Source of the DNA: Saccharomyces uvarum
Taxonomy: Eukaryota; Ascomycota; Saccharomycetes; Saccharomycetales; Saccharomycetaceae
DNA: 64,000 nucleotides
Direction of reading: 5' to 3'
NCBI GenBank assembly: GCA_947243795.1
Contig: OX365938.1
Location: forward strand, 124,001 to 188,000
Below are positions 41,867 to 51,648 of the stretch, in pieces. The notes beneath the pieces are model-generated. The model saw nothing but the letters and a program-made list of their open reading frames with translations. It made no database searches and was not told where the DNA came from. The position numbers and the translations under genes were made by a program. Positions within the stretch are counted from its first letter, which is position 1, and every line of letters starts with the position of its first letter.

Positions 41867-43264
41867 ATGTCAAAGAAATTCAGTTCTAAAAATTCTCAAA
41901 GATACGTGGTTGTACACAGACCCCATGACGATCCTTCATTTTACGACACAGATGCATCTGCACATGTTTTGGTTCCCGTATCCAATCCAAATAAGCCTAG
42001 CACAGATGCAGAGCTTCGAAAAAAAGATGTGATTTCTGAGAAACCAAAGGACGAGAAAGCTCATATCGGGGAAGCTGCTTTATACGGTATCAATTTTGAT
42101 GATTCTGGATATGATTATACACAACATTTAAAGCCAATAGGTCTTGACCCTGAGAACTCTATCTTTATAGCCTCTAAGGACAAAGAACAGAAGGCCGAAA
42201 AGAAGAACATCGAAGACCTGTTTATCGAACCCAAATATAGACGTGATGAGATTGAAAAGGACAATGTCCCACCTGTTTTCCAACGAGGTGTGGCCAAGCC
42301 AGAATATCTATCACACCAACAAGATACCACCGACGAAATTAGAGGTTTCAAGCCCGACATGAACCCTGCACTAAGAGAAGTCTTAGAAGCATTAGAAGAT
42401 GAAGCATATGTTGTTAATGACGATATTGTAGTTGAAGATCCCAGGAAATCTAATGCTGAGAAAAAGGCAGAAGCCAAGAAAGGTGATGATGACGCAGAAG
42501 ATGATATTTTTGCACAACTTTTAGGGAGCGGTGAAGCGGGAGACCAAGATGAGTTTGAAGACGAATTTGATGAATGGGATATCGATAATGTTGAAAATTT
42601 TGAAGATGAGAATTACGTTGAAGAAATGGCACAATTTGATAATATTGAAAACCTGGAAGACTTGGGGAATATCGATTACCAAGCTGATGTCAGAAGATTC
42701 CAAAAGGGCAAATCTACTTTGGAGAAAGCAAACTCGGACGACGAGTTTTCCAATGCAGGCTTAGAAAGTATCAACCCCTCTGAGGAGGAAGACGTACTGG
42801 GAGACTTGCCCTCTATCCAAGATAAAAACAAGACAGGGAAGAAAAAGAGAAGAAGCCGTCAAAAGAAAGGTGCCATGTCCGATGTGTCCGGATTTTCCAT
42901 GAGTTCTAGTGCCATTGCACGTACAGAGACCATGACAGTGCTGGACGACCAGTACGACCAAATCATCAACGGCTACGAAAACTATGAAGAAGAGCTAGAA
43001 GAGGACGAAGAAAAGACTTACCAGCCGTTCGACATGACGACGGAGAGATCAGATTTCGAATCAATGCTTGATGATTTCTTGGACAACTACGAACTGGAAA
43101 GCGGTGGCCGTAAACTAGCCAAGAAGGATAAAGAAATTGATAGACTAAAGGAAGCGGCAGATGAGGTGAGTAAGGGTAAACTATCGGCGAGAAGAAATCG
43201 TGAGAGAGAGGAAAAGAAGAAGCTGGAAAAAGCTACTAGCACGCTGAGTAGCTTGAGATTTTAG
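41867..43264 (+). CDS. LTV1: LTV1, 40S ribosomal subunit biogenesis/export factor
   Basis: Ltv1 escorts the pre-40S subunit out of the nucleus and is released in the cytoplasm after phosphorylation. The protein has 465 residues (463 in S. cerevisiae). The conserved N-terminal part reads SKKFSSKNSQRYVVVHRPHDDP. A region of acidic low complexity follows (about 215-270), and the basic helical C-terminus (about 415-465, LSARRNREREEKKKLEKA) fits the family. The RRPE and PAC motifs upstream agree with its job. Confidence 0.97.
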   Translation: MSKKFSSKNSQRYVVVHRPHDDPSFYDTDASAHVLVPVSNPNKPSTDAELRKKDVISEKPKDEKAHIGEAALYGINFDDSGYDYTQHLKPIGLDPENSIFIASKDKEQKAEKKNIEDLFIEPKYRRDEIEKDNVPPVFQRGVAKPEYLSHQQDTTDEIRGFKPDMNPALREVLEALEDEAYVVNDDIVVEDPRKSNAEKKAEAKKGDDDAEDDIFAQLLGSGEAGDQDEFEDEFDEWDIDNVENFEDENYVEEMAQFDNIENLEDLGNIDYQADVRRFQKGKSTLEKANSDDEFSNAGLESINPSEEEDVLGDLPSIQDKNKTGKKKRRSRQKKGAMSDVSGFSMSSSAIARTETMTVLDDQYDQIINGYENYEEELEEDEEKTYQPFDMTTERSDFESMLDDFLDNYELESGGRKLAKKDKEIDRLKEAADEVSKGKLSARRNREREEKKKLEKATSTLSSLRF

Positions 43265-43329
43265 ATGAACGGGCCATAATGGTGTAGCAAGCAAATGGGT
43301 GCGATATAGGTACCATATACAGACGTATA

Positions 43330-43331
<2 letters not shown>

Positions 43332-43362
<31 letters not shown>
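43332..43362 (+). repeat. AT dinucleotide repeat
   Basis: Roughly 14 consecutive AT units after the LTV1 stop codon. Confidence 0.85.
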
Positions 43363-43365
<3 letters not shown>

Positions 43366-43398
43366 AGCAAATTCATTTTAAACTATGAGTACAGTATT

Positions 43399-43406
43399 CC
43401 GGGTAA
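43399..43406 (-). promoter_or_regulatory. Reb1 site upstream of MRP8
   Basis: CCGGGTAA is the reverse complement of TTACCCGG, the full Reb1 consensus, 250 bases before MRP8. Confidence 0.55.
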
Positions 43407-43444
43407 AAAGCAGCCGAATGCGGCGGTGCCGTTTGTGAATTTTT

Positions 43445-43460
43445 GGGGGGGGGGGGGGGG
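43445..43460 (+). repeat. Poly(G) run of 16
   Basis: Sixteen consecutive G about 190 bases upstream of MRP8, followed by more G-rich sequence. Such runs are rare in Saccharomyces. It might form a G-quadruplex-like structure; the exact length may also be a sequencing problem. Confidence 0.85.
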
Positions 43461-43510
43461 CGAAGGGAGGAGGGGCTTTTTGTTATTGTTTAAGGACGTT
43501 GATGCTTTGG

Positions 43511-43518
43511 TATAAAAG
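43511..43518 (+). promoter_or_regulatory. MRP8 TATA box
   Basis: TATAAAAG lies about 140 bases upstream of the MRP8 start codon, with an AGGGG stress element 40 bases further up. This fits a stress-responsive gene. Confidence 0.65.
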
Positions 43519-43652
43519 CACCAACTTAAGCTGTCGCGCCGGAAAGATACTTTAACTCTTAAGACAGATATACCGGTTTACCTTATTTATTCTATTTTTA
43601 GAAAGCAGGTACAAATAGCGAGCAAAATACTACATAAACAGCAAACAAGAAA

Positions 43653-44312
43653 ATGGCGAACGAAATTGAACTACTGCAAAAACAAATCAGCGAATTGCAG
43701 GATTTGGTCAAGAAGCAAAGCTTGATCATCTCGAAGACCGGGGAGCGTGTTCTCGAGTTACAAGTGGCCAAACAGAAGCATGATGTGACCAATTTTGACT
43801 CTAAATTCTCCAAATCCGTCTCAAAGAAATCAGGGTCCGCCGCTCAGTTCGACTCGACCGATTTTGCCACAAATGAGGACCTGGTGGAATTGGTCAAGGA
43901 ATTACAAGGTGAACTGAACTTCATCGAGGAAAGGTCCATCAGAAGACTCGTCAACTCCTTGAAAAAAGAGGACGACGATGTTATAGCGCCATTGCCAAAC
44001 GCCGACGGTGACATTCCTGACGTTTCAAACGGTGTGTTCCCTAAGTCGTTGAAAGAATTCGAAAACATTTCAGACTCGATGTTGATCAGACTCGCCAAAT
44101 TCTACGAAAGACTGCCACCAACCATAAAGGAGCAGGAAGACTTCGAAAACTTTTTGGAAGGTAAAGTGGAGGCTTTCCATATCAACGAGACCACCGACGA
44201 AGACCTTTCTAAGGAACTGGAGAAGTTTTCCAAGGTCGAGCTGGACGACGCATTTAATGACGTTGCCCGTTATCTGGGTCTCTCTTTAAGAAGAGGAACA
44301 GAAATATGGTGA
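43653..44312 (+). CDS. MRP8: MRP8, coiled-coil protein of unclear function
   Basis: A 219-residue protein, the same length as S. cerevisiae Mrp8. It starts with a coiled coil (about 4-40, ELLQKQISELQDLVKKQSL) and a second helical block about 75-105. The rest has no domain I recognise. It was first named as a mitochondrial ribosomal protein, a label later work did not support, and it has no mitochondrial presequence here. Codon use is moderately biased. The TATA and stress element upstream suggest stress induction. Confidence 0.93.
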   Translation: MANEIELLQKQISELQDLVKKQSLIISKTGERVLELQVAKQKHDVTNFDSKFSKSVSKKSGSAAQFDSTDFATNEDLVELVKELQGELNFIEERSIRRLVNSLKKEDDDVIAPLPNADGDIPDVSNGVFPKSLKEFENISDSMLIRLAKFYERLPPTIKEQEDFENFLEGKVEAFHINETTDEDLSKELEKFSKVELDDAFNDVARYLGLSLRRGTEIW

Positions 44313-44785
44313 GGCCAGAGAAGAAACGCAAGAAAAAATGAAAGGAGCAGAGTACCGGAGCTTAATCCCGGAGCATTCTAGTAGAATCTACATATACAGT
44401 TTTCCGTAATATTATAAACAGCTATCTTTTAAGAATCGTACCGCCATACCGAAATCGAGGGGTGCAGCGGTGAGATGGGAGAAATAGGACAACACAAAGC
44501 TACTTCCTTCAAGTAAGCCTATCTTTCGTGACCAAAGATTTGGCCTGCACGCCAACAAACCTGCTATCTTGCTATCTTTATATCAATATGTGTAACCCAT
44601 AGCTATCTTTTAAGCAGCTTCGTCCTGATTGGCTGCGGGAGCCCGCTCCGTCTTTCGCAGCAGGCGTCTGACAATAATATAAATGAACATTGTTAACTTC
44701 GCCATATATGTCCCCTCATATCATGTTCCAGGGCAGGTTCAAAACTATCAACCAAAAACCCCACGAATAGCACACGATATCCACC
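44313..44785. promoter_or_regulatory. SDH3 promoter
   Basis: About 470 bases with a CCAAT-type site at 44626-44632. An upstream ATG at 44683 opens an 89-codon frame that overlaps the SDH3 start in another frame; it is probably upstream of, or within, the leader and has no family match. Confidence 0.55.
44626..44632 (+). promoter_or_regulatory. Hap2/3/4/5-type CCAAT site upstream of SDH3
   Basis: TGATTGG matches the Hap consensus core, about 155 bases upstream of SDH3. Confidence 0.6.
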
Positions 44786-45373
44786 ATGATGGTCAAACTG
44801 GGACTCAACAAGTCTGCTTTGTTATTGAAACCCTCCGTCTTCTCAAGAGCCGCAGCCTTAAGCTCCTCGAGAAGACTGTTTTTCAACACAGCCAGAACAA
44901 GTCTTTGTTCCACCTCTTCCTTGAAGAACGTAGCCACCGAAATGAATACTAAGGCTGCTATTGCCGAGGAACAAGTGCTAAACAAACAGAGAGCCAAGAG
45001 ACCTATTTCCCCACATCTGACCATTTACCAGCCACAATTGACCTGGTACCTATCTTCTATACACCGTGTCTCGCTGGTGTTTATGGGAATGGGGTTCTAC
45101 TTGTTCACCATTCTCTTCGGTGTTTCTGGTCTACTAGGTCTGGGTTTGACTACTGACAAGGTCTCTGATTGGTATCACCAAAAATTCTCCAAAATTACCG
45201 AATGGTCCATAAAGGCTTCATTCGCTTACACATTTGCGATCCATTTCGGTGACACTATTAGACACATGGTTTGGGACGCGGCCAAGGAACTGTCCCTTAA
45301 AGGCGTTTACAGAACCGGTTACACCGTTCTTGGCTTCACCGCCGTCCTCGGTACTTATTTATTAACTTTATGA
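44786..45373 (+). CDS. SDH3: SDH3, succinate dehydrogenase cytochrome b subunit
   Basis: A membrane anchor of complex II that, with Sdh4, binds ubiquinone; in yeast it also serves the TIM22 complex. The protein has 195 residues. A mitochondrial presequence (about 1-47) precedes [20 protein letters not shown], the SdhC signature, and three membrane helices (about 95-195). S. cerevisiae Sdh3 has 198 residues starting MSAMMVKLG; here the codon at that first Met is ATA (44777), so the start must move to the next ATG. The rest aligns without gaps. Confidence 0.97.
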   Translation: MMVKLGLNKSALLLKPSVFSRAAALSSSRRLFFNTARTSLCSTSSLKNVATEMNTKAAIAEEQVLNKQRAKRPISPHLTIYQPQLTWYLSSIHRVSLVFMGMGFYLFTILFGVSGLLGLGLTTDKVSDWYHQKFSKITEWSIKASFAYTFAIHFGDTIRHMVWDAAKELSLKGVYRTGYTVLGFTAVLGTYLLTL

Positions 45374-45909
45374 TCCTCTGAAACTATAAACCCTTTACTA
45401 CACATATACAAATAACTACATATATATTCGTACATATATATATATATGCAAATTAATACGGCAATTATTTATTCGCTCTTACCGAAGCTTCATCGTACAG
45501 GTCGTTTATATCCCTAGGTGAATATTAGTCTTAACTAGGGGGTCCATTTTTTATTTTCCTTTTTGATTTAACAATAGAAAAAACAAATGTAACAAAAGAA
45601 AAAAACAAAAAAAGGTCACTCTAAAACAAAAAACAGTCTACAAGCAAAAGCAACGTCAAAAGATTCAAGATTAAAGGTTTTTTGAATACCTGTCGAGATT
45701 AATAGTTGATTACTTGAAAAAGAAGGATAATTCATACAGAAAATTTATTTCTTCCTTGCAAAGCAAAAGAAAAAGAAACATCGAATATTCACGAAAGAGT
45801 AAACAAAGGTGTGGACAATTACCAAGGAAAAAGAAGGAGACAAATAAGACACCTGCTTCATCGTGTTAATTATTATTGCTAGCATCATCAGGAATCGACC
45901 TTAAGCGAA
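45374..45909. promoter_or_regulatory. TGL1 promoter and long A-rich leader
   Basis: About 535 bases. The 330 bases before TGL1 are strikingly A-rich (AAAAACAAAAAAAGG type). No gene is seen. Confidence 0.5.
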
Positions 45910-47559
45910 ATGCTTTTCCCTTTCTTAGGCAGATTATCAATAACAGACTACATCATAGTCATCTTAGTATACATCGAAAGTATTGTCTCATTTGTGCTTA
46001 AATTAATACCGCAACCGATGTTCAACCTTTTCGAATGGCTGATCAACTTCACAACATGCTCTGACGATAATACCATTGAACAGAAATTAAGGGCAGCTCC
46101 AACTATCCATGAAATGTGCGCACTTTTCGATATCTCTGTCGAAGATCATTTGGTAAGAACCGAGGATAACTACATCTTGACATTGCACAGAATTCCACCA
46201 ATTTCCAAAAGTAAGTTTAATAATAAGGTGGTTTACTTACATCACGGTCTTTTAATGTGTTCCGACGTTTGGTGTTGTAATGTGGAAAGACATAAAAACT
46301 TGCCATTTGTATTACATGATTTAGGTTACGATGTTTGGATGGGTAATAATAGGGGCAATAAATACTCCACCGCCCATTTGAATAAACCACCAAAATCGAG
46401 CAAGTTTTGGGATTTCTCTATCGATGAATTCGCGTTCTTTGATATTCCAAACTCTATTGAGTTTATCCTGGATATAACGAGAATGGACAAGGTTATTTGT
46501 ATTGGGTTTTCCCAAGGTTCGGCTCAAATGTTCGCAGCTTTTTCGTTAAGTGAAAAACTGAACCAAAAAGTCTCGCATTTTATAGCCATAGCTCCTGCTA
46601 TGACACCCAGGGGTCTACACAACAGAATTGTGGATGCTCTGGCTAAGTCCTCACCAAGCTTCATGTATCTTTTCTTTGGTAGAAACATTGTATTGCCTTC
46701 TGCCGTGATCTGGCAAAGAACTTTACATCCAACCCTTTTCAACTTTTGCATCGATGTAGCAAACAAGGTTCTCTTCAATTGGAAATCCTTTAACATTCAG
46801 CCAAGACAAAAAATTGCTTCCTACGCAAAACTTTATTCAACTACCAGTGTGAAATCCATCGTTCATTGGTTTCAAATATTAAGATCCCAAAAATTTCAAA
46901 TGTTTGAAGCATCCGATAGTATGCTGAATTCATTGACTAGACCTTACCAAATTGCTAGTTTTCCCACTAGAACGAATATCAAAATCCCTATTTTACTAAT
47001 TTATGGCGGTATAGATTCCTTAGTCGATATTGAAGTGATGAAAAGAAATTTGCCTTTCAACTCTGTCTTTGATGTAAAAGTTGACAATTACGAGCATTTG
47101 GATTTGATTTGGGGTAAAGATACCGACACTCTAGTCATAGCTAAAGTACTAAGGTTTATCGAGTTTTTCAATCCCGGTAATAGTTTAATGAAAACAAACC
47201 ACTTACTACCATCTGCAAGTTTAGTTGAGGAAGTACCAACCACTGCATGGAAAGCTATATCTCACCCTTCCCGTGATTTTAGCCAGAAGGTTCAATCGTT
47301 GGACCGTTCTCCTTTGTCATTACAAGCTGACGAAGTGGATGAGAAACCCAGTGCTGATAATGCGAGGTTTTTAAGACGAGTCTTCTCGACCAGTGCCATA
47401 GACGAAGAAAATAGTAATGTACCTCAAGAAGAGACGGAAGGTGAAATTCATAAGGAACAGCAAAGACGATTAAGCGCTTACCTTGAATCATCTAATGACC
47501 TACGACAACTAGACACTAATCTTTCAGCAGCGGTGTTAGATGGTATAGACCAAGATTAA
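45910..47559 (+). CDS. TGL1: TGL1, steryl ester hydrolase
   Basis: Tgl1 is a lipid-droplet enzyme of the acid-lipase family that splits steryl esters. The protein has 549 residues (548 in S. cerevisiae). A hydrophobic N-terminal hairpin (about 10-40) anchors it. The lipase domain contains YLHHGLLMCSD (oxyanion region), the nucleophile elbow GFSQG with Ser 201, and later acid and His residues in YGGIDSLVD and NYEHLDLIWG. A hydrophilic Ser/Glu-rich tail (about 430-549) follows. Confidence 0.97.
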   Translation: MLFPFLGRLSITDYIIVILVYIESIVSFVLKLIPQPMFNLFEWLINFTTCSDDNTIEQKLRAAPTIHEMCALFDISVEDHLVRTEDNYILTLHRIPPISKSKFNNKVVYLHHGLLMCSDVWCCNVERHKNLPFVLHDLGYDVWMGNNRGNKYSTAHLNKPPKSSKFWDFSIDEFAFFDIPNSIEFILDITRMDKVICIGFSQGSAQMFAAFSLSEKLNQKVSHFIAIAPAMTPRGLHNRIVDALAKSSPSFMYLFFGRNIVLPSAVIWQRTLHPTLFNFCIDVANKVLFNWKSFNIQPRQKIASYAKLYSTTSVKSIVHWFQILRSQKFQMFEASDSMLNSLTRPYQIASFPTRTNIKIPILLIYGGIDSLVDIEVMKRNLPFNSVFDVKVDNYEHLDLIWGKDTDTLVIAKVLRFIEFFNPGNSLMKTNHLLPSASLVEEVPTTAWKAISHPSRDFSQKVQSLDRSPLSLQADEVDEKPSADNARFLRRVFSTSAIDEENSNVPQEETEGEIHKEQQRRLSAYLESSNDLRQLDTNLSAAVLDGIDQD

Positions 47560-48092
47560 AATGCTACACGAAGAACCCTATAAAAGTGATTTTTTGCACA
47601 TGGTAGCACAACCAATTTCATCTATAACACGTTATAACAATGAGAGAATATACGCATGCTTTATATAAGACAAATATATGTTGGAAAATACGTTACATAT
47701 AATATGTACACGTACGGCCTTTAAAAGGATGAAACTGACCATTGTTTGCTACATCGTTACCTATTTGGGTTAGGCCAGTCACGTGGTGTCTTGTTTTTTC
47801 CATATTTTTTTTTTCACTGATGAAAGAGAAAAACGTATACATAATAAGGTAATTTTGCATATTGATTGTCAATATGACGTTGCGATAGAGAGGTCGGATA
47901 GTAAACTACTTCTGAAAGGATTAAACAACCTTATTAGCACACTTATATACTGTGCATTATTAATTTTTTTTGGAGGCATTTTTTTTCACTAGTACTTTCA
48001 AAAAACCTATATTGTAAATAAAAAACAACTTTAACGTTATATTTGATATTAATACAACTCAGGGACCATACAGCATAAATTATTTTTCAATA
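47560..48092. promoter_or_regulatory. TGL1 3' region and CTK1 promoter
   Basis: About 530 bases with T- and A-rich tracts. A 69-codon frame (47783-47992) has no support as a gene. Confidence 0.5.
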
Positions 48093-48521
48093 ATGTCTTT
48101 TAACAACGGCAGTACTTATTCAAAGAGTTATAGCAGGAATAATAAGAGACCCCCGTTTGGAAAGAGGTCGCCACACCCTCAGTCTCTATCAAGGCCACCG
48201 CCACCAAAGAGAATACGGACTAATAATAGTTACCAGTCCAATCTAGAAAATGACTCGCCTCAAATGATGGACCCAACTGATACACCAGTTCATGCAAAAA
48301 GTCGCAATAATAGTAGCCTTTCCCGTTACAATGACACATCTTCCCAAACAAACTCAAGATATCAAGGTTCGAGATATAATAATAACACATCGTATGGGGA
48401 TAGGTCCAATACTGTAAAGAGAGATGAAACGAAAGCTGAATTTCTATCTCATTTGCCGAAGGGGCCTAAATCTGTAGAGACATCGAGATATAATAACTCA
48501 CCAATCACCACTAATAGTAAC

Positions 48522-48556
<35 letters not shown>

Positions 48557-49694
48557 TAATAATAATCGTACTACTACTTCAAATTACCACAACTATAAGG
48601 GTCAGGAAATACGATCTGCCATGCCTAAGAAACCACAAGTTTCAGTCCTAACACAAGAAAGGAGCACTTCCGTCTATCAAAGGATAATGCAAGTAGGAGA
48701 GGGAACATATGGTAAAGTTTATAAAGCAATAAATACCATAACAGGGAAGTTGGTAGCATTAAAAAAACTGAGACTACAGGGGGAGAGAGAAGGCTTTCCT
48801 ATAACCTCTATACGAGAAATTAAACTATTACAAAGTTTTGATCATCCGAATGTGTCTACTATTAAGGAAATAATGGTAGAATCTCAAAAAACAGTATATA
48901 TGATATTTGAATATGCTGACAATGATTTAAGTGGGCTGCTTTTGAATAAGGAGATCAAAATTTCCCATTCCCAATGCAAACATCTTTTCAAGCAGCTCTT
49001 ATCAGGAATGGAATACTTGCATGATAGTAAAATTCTACACCGTGATGTCAAAGGTTCTAATATCCTAATCGATAACCAAGGGAAACTAAAAATAACAGAT
49101 TTTGGTTTAGCAAGGAAAATGAACTCCAGGACTGACTATACTAATCGTGTCATAACTTTATGGTACAGACCTCCAGAATTATTATTAGGAACTACAAAGT
49201 ATGGAGCAGAAGTTGATATGTGGGGATGTGGTTGTTTACTAGTAGAATTATTTAACAAAACTGCGATTTTTCAAGGCTCGAATGAATTAGAACAAATTGA
49301 ATCAATTTTCAAAATTATGGGTACCCCTACAATAAAGAACTGGCCAACGCTTTATGATATGCCGTGGTTTTTCATGATTATGCCACAGCAAACAACCAAA
49401 TATACGAGCAACTTTTCTGAGAAATTCGAAAGTATTTTACCATCTGCAAAATGTCTACAGTTAGCAACTAACTTGTTATGTTACGATCAGAAAAAGAGAT
49501 TTACTGCGACGGACGCCTTACAAAGCGACTATTTCAAAGAGGAGCCTAAACCCGAACCTTTAGTTCTTGACGGACTTTTAAGCTGCCATGAATATGAGGT
49601 CAAGTTAGCGAGAAAACAAAAGCGTTCTAATATTGCATCTAATAACGTTAGTAACAGTAACAGTAACAAGAGTAACACTAATAATGATAAATAG
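48093..49694 (+). CDS. CTK1: CTK1, catalytic subunit of the CTDK-I kinase
   Basis: Ctk1 is the cyclin-dependent kinase that phosphorylates Ser2 of the RNA polymerase II tail during elongation (Cdk12 type). The protein has 533 residues (528 in S. cerevisiae). A low-complexity N-terminus (1-195) rich in Ser/Asn/Arg includes a run of 16 Asn near 143-158. The kinase domain has GEGTYG (202-207), VALKK (221-225), LHRDVKGSN, DFGLAR and LWYRPPELLLG. The tail ends in an Asn/Ser-rich stretch. The Asn tract probably varies in length. Confidence 0.97.
48519..48567 (+). repeat. AAT trinucleotide repeat encoding poly-Asn in CTK1
   Basis: About 16 AAT/AAC codons in a row within the CTK1 N-terminus; AAT dominates. 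Confidence 0.9.
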
Positions 49695-49951
49695 ATAAAT
49701 AAAGCAGATTGAAACAAGTCGAAATATAACAGGTTGATAACTTATTTATCACATGACAGCCACGCGATAAATATATACTTCTACTTTATATCTATACAGA
49801 CATGCCACCAAGGAAGGTGCTACCTTTATTCACCTATACTACCCATAATCTAGTTGCTTTCGTCGTATCTAGGCATTGTGCTTGGCATGCCAAGACTCCA
49901 TTTTAAAACCCTACAAGGATTAACCCAACCGGCTTGCCCGTATTATGTACT

Positions 49952-50161
49952 CTACTGTGCCTTTCCAAGCATCTGCTCCATATAATAGATATAACTACCA
50001 ATTAGCCAGCTTCCGTGTACTTTGCCTAATTGACCAACCAAATTCTCATTGCTCTGCTTTGACATAATATCTAGTTGTCTCGTTGTTTCCTGTAAGTTTG
50101 TTTGCAGCTCCTTGAGTTCGTGAGCAAGCTGGTTATACTGTCTCTGTTTGTTAGCGTTCAT
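49952..50161 (-). CDS. HSK3: HSK3, DASH/Dam1 complex subunit
   Basis: A 69-residue subunit of the Dam1 complex, which couples kinetochores to microtubules. It is almost entirely helical with a coiled-coil N-terminal half (QYNQLAHELKELQTNLQETTRQLDIMSKQ) and the conserved GSWLIGSYIYYMEQMLG end. The length equals that of S. cerevisiae YKL138C-A. It lies between convergent CTK1 and the MRPL31 promoter. Confidence 0.95.
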   Translation of the reverse strand: MNANKQRQYNQLAHELKELQTNLQETTRQLDIMSKQSNENLVGQLGKVHGSWLIGSYIYYMEQMLGKAQ

Positions 50162-50443
50162 TCTCGTAATGTTAGGGCCTTATTCCTATATAATTTTTAA
50201 GGATCAGGTGCTTTACTGTACTGTAATGTTTCGTAATTATACGTTGTTGATCCTCCAACTTAGTAAAAAAAAACAACCGCAATTCATGGATTTGAAATTC
50301 ATACATAAAAACACAAAATGTCAAAAACTTACAACAACTAGGGCTTTTATACACTGATAAATATCAAATTATTGAATCGTTAAGCTATGTACAGATTGAG
50401 ATTTTATATCAACAAATGACGTATATGTATATATATATAGCAT

Positions 50444-50869
<426 letters not shown>

Positions 50870-51130
50870 CTAGTCTTTTTCTGTAGAAAACAAATTCCTC
50901 TCTTTTCGTTTCAGCTTAACTTCGTACTGCTGCTATGTGGTATCTCTTGAAATTCTTAAAATGTTCTCGTTCTTGTCCCGCTATGGAGTTAAAAACGGAG
51001 TGCCTTCTATTTGCAAATATAGTAGTTTAATGGATATAGCCGATATTCAAGGTGAAAGAAACACAAGATCAAGAGGTCTTTGAACTACTAGGATACCGTT
51101 TGCCACTAATATATATATCACATTAAAAGA

Positions 51131-51466
51131 ATGGAGCAAAACAAAGATCCGCAAATGATATCAAAACATAGCTCGAGGCTACCTGTATGGGTACTCAGTC
51201 CCCGTGAAGAACAACAGGCTCGTAAGAATTTGAAGACTGCAACTTATGAAAAATGTGCAAATTTTGTGCAGGCCATGGCTGATTGTGCCAAGGCAAATGG
51301 TATGAAAGTTTTTCCTACTTGCGATAAGCAGCGAGACGAAATGAAGTCGTGTCTCTTATTTTACCAAACAGATGAAAAATATTTGGACGATGAAAGGGAC
51401 AAGATTGTTTTGAAGAAAATCAACAAACTAGAAGAGCTACTTCAAAAACCAAACTCGGCAAAGTAA
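51131..51466 (+). CDS. CMC1: CMC1, mitochondrial copper-binding twin CX9C protein
   Basis: Cmc1 is an intermembrane-space protein that helps deliver copper for cytochrome c oxidase assembly. The protein has 111 residues. The twin CX9C helices are visible as C-ANFVQAMAD-C and C-DKQRDEMKS-C, the substrate form for Mia40 oxidation. It has no presequence, as usual for Mia40 clients. It is convergent with APL2. Confidence 0.96.
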   Translation: MEQNKDPQMISKHSSRLPVWVLSPREEQQARKNLKTATYEKCANFVQAMADCAKANGMKVFPTCDKQRDEMKSCLLFYQTDEKYLDDERDKIVLKKINKLEELLQKPNSAK

Positions 51467-51648
51467 GCTGTACTTTCTTTACCTACTTTCGATTTAGCCT
51501 TCTTAATTTCTTTTTTAATTATTCGACATGTTTACTCCTGTACATAGACTAAATACAACACAGTTTGACAAACACAAAGGGAACTTTGATGTAAAACGTA
51601 TATACGTATGATATTATACTTAGGTTAACTTCACCTGACTCTCACGAT

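Larger units (their letters stand above)
43265..43652. promoter_or_regulatory. LTV1 3' region and MRP8 promoter
   Basis: About 390 bases with an AT repeat, a Reb1 site, a run of 16 G, an AGGGG stress element (43471-43475) and a TATA box (43511-43518). Confidence 0.65.

Noticed and set aside
44683-44952. 89-codon frame overlapping the SDH3 start
   Set aside because: It shadows SDH3 codons in another frame. Only its ATG could matter, as an upstream ATG, if the transcript starts that far up.
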